Positions 58,643 to 64,000 of a stretch of DNA of 64,000 bases are shown here, in pieces. The number at the start of each line of letters is the position of its first letter. Position 1 is the stretch's first letter. The notes under the pieces are model-generated. The model did no database searches, was not told where the DNA came from, and was given only the letters and a program-made list of their open reading frames with translations. The DNA lies in NCBI GenBank assembly GCA_022836615.1, contig MU405248.1, forward strand, positions 1-64,000. Reading direction: 5' to 3'. The stretch comes from Annulohypoxylon bovei var. microspora. Taxonomy: Eukaryota > Ascomycota > Sordariomycetes > Xylariales > Hypoxylaceae. The translations under genes and the position numbers were made by a program.

Positions 58643-61600
58643 ATGCCTCCTAAGCGAAAGAGAAACGAGAGGCCATCCGACGTGGGAGCGAACCGGCCGG
58701 CTCCTCATCGTCCTTCCGACACAAACCTCGGCCAGCACGAGCGAGATTTCCAAGATGCTTCTCCCCAGAATCGCCGCGCCCCTAGCGGTAGAAATACGAG
58801 GAGGAATAATAACAACAACAACAATAATGATCGCCGCGACTCATCAGGTAGTCAGTTAGGCGCCAACTCGAATCATCGAGCCCCCATCTCCCCATCGACT
58901 GTCCGACCGTCTAGTTCTTCCTCGCAGATTACTGCACCTGCGTCTGCTGTCCCTTCTACGCCAGTCGCCTCTCAACCTATCCAAGCTCAAGTTCAACCTC
59001 AACCTCTTACTCCCTCAAACTATAACTTCGCTATCCTAACAGAAGCGCGACTTACTACGTGGCAGCAAAAGGGCCGCCAGGAGGTGGTCGATCATGGCAT
59101 CAAGTCTCGTAATGACGAAGACGTTGAAGAAATTTCGACTATCTCACAAGAGTTCACACGTGCTGTTTTGGAAGGTCGCCTTAATCCCGTTGATGCAGGA
59201 AATTGCATGAAACAAATTCTTGGGCCACCCATCGAGAATACGGATGGTTCCGGATTTAGCTTCGATTCGCAGGCACTATTTCTCGACACCTTCTCTATCT
59301 TCCTCGACTCTGATGACAGCGCCTCCCGGCCGCAACTGCGAGATTTCGTCTCTGCTACAGAGATCCCCCCGAAGCTTCTACGCGAGGTCCTAGATGCTCA
59401 AGCCTTGCAGCAACTTGGTTTGATCCGTGATACCTTTGTTAAGTTAGGCATTCGCTATGCTACGAACCAACTATACCGACAAGCCAATTATAACCTCTTG
59501 AGGGAAGAGTCAGAGGGCTATTCGAAACTTGCCGCGGAGCTCTATCGTACACCAATCTGTGGTGCTCGAGAAGGTCACGATTTTGTGCTTGTGCAAGCGA
59601 GTTGGGAACGCGTCAAGGGCTTGATAGGAACTTTCGACCTCGACGTTGGTAGAGTTCTCGACGTGGTTATCGATGTTTTCTCCGCAACGATGCTTAGAAC
59701 TATCGTGTTCTTTTCTCGGTTTCTACGAATTAGTTCTTGGTGGCCTCGTACCCAGATTGAACATTCCGAGAAAGTCTTCGCAGACGGCCTGCCGAAATGG
59801 GCCTTGCCTCAATATGAAGACGTTTCTAATGCGGATCTCCAAGTTCAACTCGCTAGAGAGTGTTATCAACGCGATCTTGCGTTCTGGGACAGAGCTCGAG
59901 AGGTCCACTTAGATGCCTTTTTCGAACTTGGTGGAAGACAGGTCAAAGATGCTAGCCAGTCCGACTCCACGGAAACTATATCTAGCTCTAAAGCGGGCGA
60001 CTCCAGCCTCGATTGGATTCGAATCACGAAGACGCTTCCTCCTTGTGGCAATAAGATAGCCGCACAGTTGTTGGGCTTCAAGTTTCGGTTCTACGCATCT
60101 GACGCTCGAGACAAAGACGAGAAAATACCAGCAAATCTCTATTTTCTCGCAGCCTTCTTAATCAAAATAGGCTTCATATCTCTTGCTGATCTCTATCCCC
60201 ATCTCTGGCCGGATGACAGCCAGATGGAGTCTCTAAGGGAACGACGAATGCAGGAACTTGATGAACGAGAGCATGCCAAGAGACAAGGCAATGTACCAAA
60301 TGCCCTCCTTACAGCTGGAGCTCTTACCGACGATACTTTGCCGTTCTCTTCAAAACAACGGGAATCCGCCGCTGCAAATCCTGATAGCAATCACGAAGAA
60401 GCAAAAGCCAGCAGTGCTGAGGAGGAAGCGAGCCTCCCAGAACCACAGGAAGCCCACAAGGCGGATATAATATCCCATTTATTAGTCGTGGGCGCGATCC
60501 CCGAAGCTCTGTTCATCCTAGGACGTTTCCCGTGGCTTCCTGAGGCGTATCCTGACGAAATATTCCCAGCTGTCAATCGCATCCTACTACACAGTATCAG
60601 CAAGGTTTTCAACGACGCGCAGCCCGTCGAACTTCGACCTATAACTGCCAGTTTAATCAAACCAGAGCTAGATCAAGACCAATCTGGGATAACAAAGGGC
60701 AACCTGAAACTTACCGAAGGCGCACCCATCAAGATTCTAAAATGGCCGCACGCTGATGGCATCAACAAAGGTACCCTTTATCGGTTCTATCTCGATGAGT
60801 GGGCCGACAACGTTCCAATCTGCCAAACAGTTGATGATATCTTCACTCTTTGCGGTACGTTTCTAAACGTATCTGGCGTCAATATCGGGAGAGAACCTTC
60901 CCTAGTTAAGAAGTTAGCTGCCATTGGCGTAAAAAGTTTCTCACAGGACCAGTCACCAGAGAATATTGCTCGTTGGCAAGATCTTCTTCGACGAACCCTT
61001 GTTCCGTCTCTATGCCTTAGCGATTCCAACGTCGATGCCGTAGCCGCTGTTTGGGATCTTCTTAAGCACTATCCGACGCAAGTACGCTATACCATTTATT
61101 CGGAATGTTATGAGGGACAAATATCCCGACTTCCCGCCATGGCGAGAGCTTTCAAGAACTCTAGGTTGGATACACTGGCGACTTTGAAACGCCTGTCCCT
61201 GCAGAACATTTCTAGTTCTGCCAAGAAACTCGCCAAAGTAGCCTTATCGTCACCGGGTATCGTGTGCAAGGTTGCCCTTGACCAGATTGAAGCGTATACC
61301 AACCTCATCGAGGCTTTCGTGGAGTGTACCAAGTATTTCACAGAAATGGGTCACGATGTTCTCGTCTGGTCTCTCCTTAGCTCATTGGGCGGCAAGCAGA
61401 GAAGCAGGACCCAAGAAACATCGGTGCTGCTGACGAGTCGATGGCTGCAGGCTCTTTCTAAATTCTCGGGTAGAGTCTTCCGACGATACAGCAATATGGA
61501 TGCTACCCCTATCATTCATTACGTGAACAACCAGGTCGCACACGGAAACTCCACCGACTTAGTCATTTTACGAGAGTTTATTACTTCGATGGGTGGAATT

Positions 61601-64000
61601 GTCTCAGATGTCGATTTTACGGACGCCCAATTGTTTGCTCTAAGTGGAGGCGAGCTTTTACGACGCCAAACACTCATCAGTCTAGGAGACAAACGCTACG
61701 AGTCCGCGAAGAGTGCTACCCGTCTTATGAAGGCTCTGGTGCAGACGGATCTCGCATGTCGGCTTTTGACGAATATGGCTCAGTACCGTCAATCCGCCAT
61801 ATATCGCTTACCGGAGAACGAAACACATATCAAGTACCTGGCAACCGTGATTGATGATTCTCAGCAGGCACTCGTTCAGTTTGTAGAGCTGCTACGAAAT
61901 AACCTACCACCCGAACAGTTTGATGCGCTCATACCAAGTATCCCACGGTTGATGACAGATTTCGGTCTCGATGCTAACCTAGCCTTCATGATCGGCCGCG
62001 CTAGCCTTCAATATTTTATGATGGGCCCAGGAGAGAAGCTTGCGATAACCAGTTCAGAATCTCCAAAAGACGCAGACGGTGACGTTATCGTCGACACGAA
62101 AGACAATGATGTTGCATTATCATCTTCCGTCGCTCAAGACACCGAGGATCAAATGATAGTAGATGCGCCCGATACAGAGGGAGCGAGTCCGCCGCAACTA
62201 CCATTGATAATAAACGGCCAGAAATCTGACCGTTTCTTGGATGTCATTGCACCGATCGTCAATTCTGTACGCACCTTATTGCCTGCGGAAGTATGGGACA
62301 AAATCAGTCCTGAATTCTTCGTCCTTTTCTGGTCTCTCCAGACAGGAGATCTTGTCGTTCCGATGACCAGCTATGACACAGAAACTGCGCGAGTAGAAAG
62401 GCAATATGTCGAATTGAAAAGGGATCGAAGCGACATGAACATGAGTAACAAGAAGAAGTCGCTCGATTCCCTTATTCAAATCAACAAGGATCTCTCTGCC
62501 GAAGCGAGTGCTTGTCGTGAGCGAGTCAGCAAGACAAAGATATTGCTCATCAAACAGAGCCAACGATGGTTTAGCTCGTCAGCAAATGGCGACTCAATTG
62601 CCGATACGTTCATCGAAGAGTGCCTTATTCCTCGAATTCTCCTCTCTCCTGGTGATGCAGACTTTTGTCACCGGATGATCAAATTCATGCATTCTAACCG
62701 GGTAGCAAATTTTAGGATGCTTGACCTGTACGACCGATTCTTTGGTGTAAACAGATTGCGATTGGTGATATTTGGTTGCACCGTTCGGGAGGCTGAATTC
62801 CTCGGACGCTTTATTAAGCTCTCATTAGGAGATCTTGCAAGATGGCATAAGGACAAAAATGCTTACACCAAGGAGGCTATCCAAAATGGAAAGATCGGGT
62901 TTGCGACAGCCTTCGACAATAACGGTAAGCCAACTTCGTTCATGGAGCACGATCAATTCCGTGATCTGCTTTGGACGTGGCATCGGAATCTATCCACAGC
63001 ACTACGAGCCTGTCTCACTGGAACGGAGTGGATGCATATCAGAAATGCTATTACGATTCTTAAGTCAGGCCTCGAACACTTCCCTGCCGTTGACTTTATG
63101 GGTCGGCAGTTCTTGCAAATACTCGGAAAGATTGCAGAGCGCGAAGCCGCTTCAAAGAACGAAGGTGAAGATGGCCAAGGTCACAGGGTAGATCTTTCAG
63201 TCACTGCAAACACTGCAACTTCTGCTCTCAGGAGATACTCCCCTAAATGGGTCATGGTTCAAGCTTTCCGATCGAACACTGTAAGTCCTAAATACCCTGC
63301 TAGAGTTCGGTGCGCAATTGCTAACTTTATCATAGAGCGGTGATTCTGCCGAGGACAAGAAATCAGCAGAGCCTTCAAAAGCTGCGCAAGCATCAACTCT
63401 TCGAGCAGGCGCGCTAGAATTTAAACCTCCGCCGGCAGGGTGAGTGCAACTCCTTAGGGGTGCCCAGATACATGTCTTACAAATTTACAGCACGACCCAA
63501 ACGAAGGCAAATGCCGAGGAAGAGGATGGCGAGGTGAAGGATGTAAAAATATCAAGTGGTGTCGAGCCAGCAAAGGATATGGAGCACTCGCGACTCACAC
63601 CATCAAATATGGATACCACTCAAAAACTGGCAACTACTCTTCAGAAGCCGGACCCTAAGCCAATCCCCAGTCGATCCTCGACTACACGATCAGTTCCTAC
63701 CGCACCATCTCCAGTACCTGGCCCGAGGGCCGAGCAGTCTCGATCTTCAACTCTAACCCCCGCGCCTGGGCTACCTACTCGACCAGAAGTTCCATTCCCT
63801 GCACACTTCACGCACGATAAGTTCGGGCAGATTACGACTTCGACACATCCTCGCGATCATAGAGAAGTTCGAGACGCAAGGGATTCTAGGGAACCTCGAG
63901 GTCCAAGAGATACAAGAGATGTTCGTGATCCTAGAGATCCTAGAGATCAGAGATCATTCCCACGGCCAGATGATTCACGTCCGGTTCGGGGAAGGGACAC
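58643..64000 (+). CDS. THO2: THO complex subunit 2 (Tho2/THOC2), 3' end outside the window
   Basis: The model is join(58643..63280, 63336..63439, 63491..>64000). Introns are 55 and 51 nt, and the gene runs off the right edge. THO/TREX couples transcription elongation to mRNA export and prevents R-loops; Tho2 is its largest scaffold. The first exon alone gives 1,546 residues. Residues 1-125 are Ser/Pro/Arg/Asn-rich and disordered. The helical repeat region follows (about 130-1500), including SNYNFAILTEARLTTW, LGFKFRFYASDARDKDEKIPANLYFLAAFLIKIGFISLADLYPHLWP-type sequence in the N-terminal domain, and EVWDKISPEFFVLFWSLQTGDLVVPMTSYD in the middle domain. After exon 1 the protein becomes charged and disordered, and near the edge it shows Arg-Asp repeats (DVRDPRDPRDQR), as in other Tho2 tails. 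ATG 58643 (AAGATGCC) is the first in frame. Confidence 0.92.

Overview
The window is nuclear DNA from a filamentous ascomycete (Pezizomycotina). The gene set points to a Sordariomycete; this is inferred from protein flavour, not a database search. The genes are monocistronic and eukaryotic. Most have short introns (about 50-180 nt, GTAAGT-like donors, AG acceptors), and many intergenic stretches are 0.5-5 kb long. No operons, CRISPR arrays, viral genes or intact transposons are visible. I could not identify a tRNA or rRNA gene.

Layout, left to right: a fungal rhodopsin-domain membrane protein (3.07-4.72 kb, +); the RNA polymerase subunit RPB5 (6.3-7.3 kb, -), divergent from BFR1 (8.06-9.65 kb, +); a conserved fungal protein of unknown function in two exons (12.0-12.9 kb, -); the mitochondrial Obg GTPase MTG2 (15.5-17.35 kb, +); a poly-G / N-gap / poly-C assembly scar (about 17.46-17.65 kb); the tRNA m5C methyltransferase TRM4/NCL1 (17.9-20.5 kb, -); a small membrane protein (21.4-22.0 kb, +); a dynamin/Mx-like GTPase with eight exons, one only 19 nt long (22.2-24.9 kb, -); the mitochondrial elongation factor G-like protein MEF2 (26.7-29.3 kb, -), divergent from the retromer subunit VPS17 (29.9-31.9 kb, +); a 5-kb gene-poor stretch with weak traces of decayed minus-strand coding sequence; a polyol (sorbitol/xylitol-type) dehydrogenase (36.9-38.4 kb, +); COP9 signalosome subunit 6 (39.2-40.5 kb, -); two uncharacterised fungal proteins facing each other (41.5-43.1 kb + and 43.25-44.3 kb -); a cyclin-domain protein (47.0-48.0 kb, +); an uncharacterised acidic-tailed protein (48.6-49.9 kb, -); a Pho84-type phosphate permease (51.0-53.4 kb, -); homoserine O-acetyltransferase MET2 (56.0-57.6 kb, -), divergent from THO2 (58.6 kb to the right edge, +, incomplete).

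The genes do not form a pathway or a secondary-metabolite cluster. They are mostly housekeeping functions: transcription and mRNA export (RPB5, THO2), mRNP/secretion (BFR1), tRNA modification (TRM4), mitochondrial translation (MTG2, MEF2), endosomal sorting (VPS17), protein turnover control (CSN6), methionine and phosphate supply. I did not find a convincing new system. The most unusual sequence-level signals are a perfect 10-bp palindrome (TACCTAGGTA) present seven times and only outside coding sequence, the 19-nt micro-exon in the GTPase domain of the dynamin-like gene, sharp GC jumps at three genes, and the possible decayed coding blocks at 33.7-36.0 kb.
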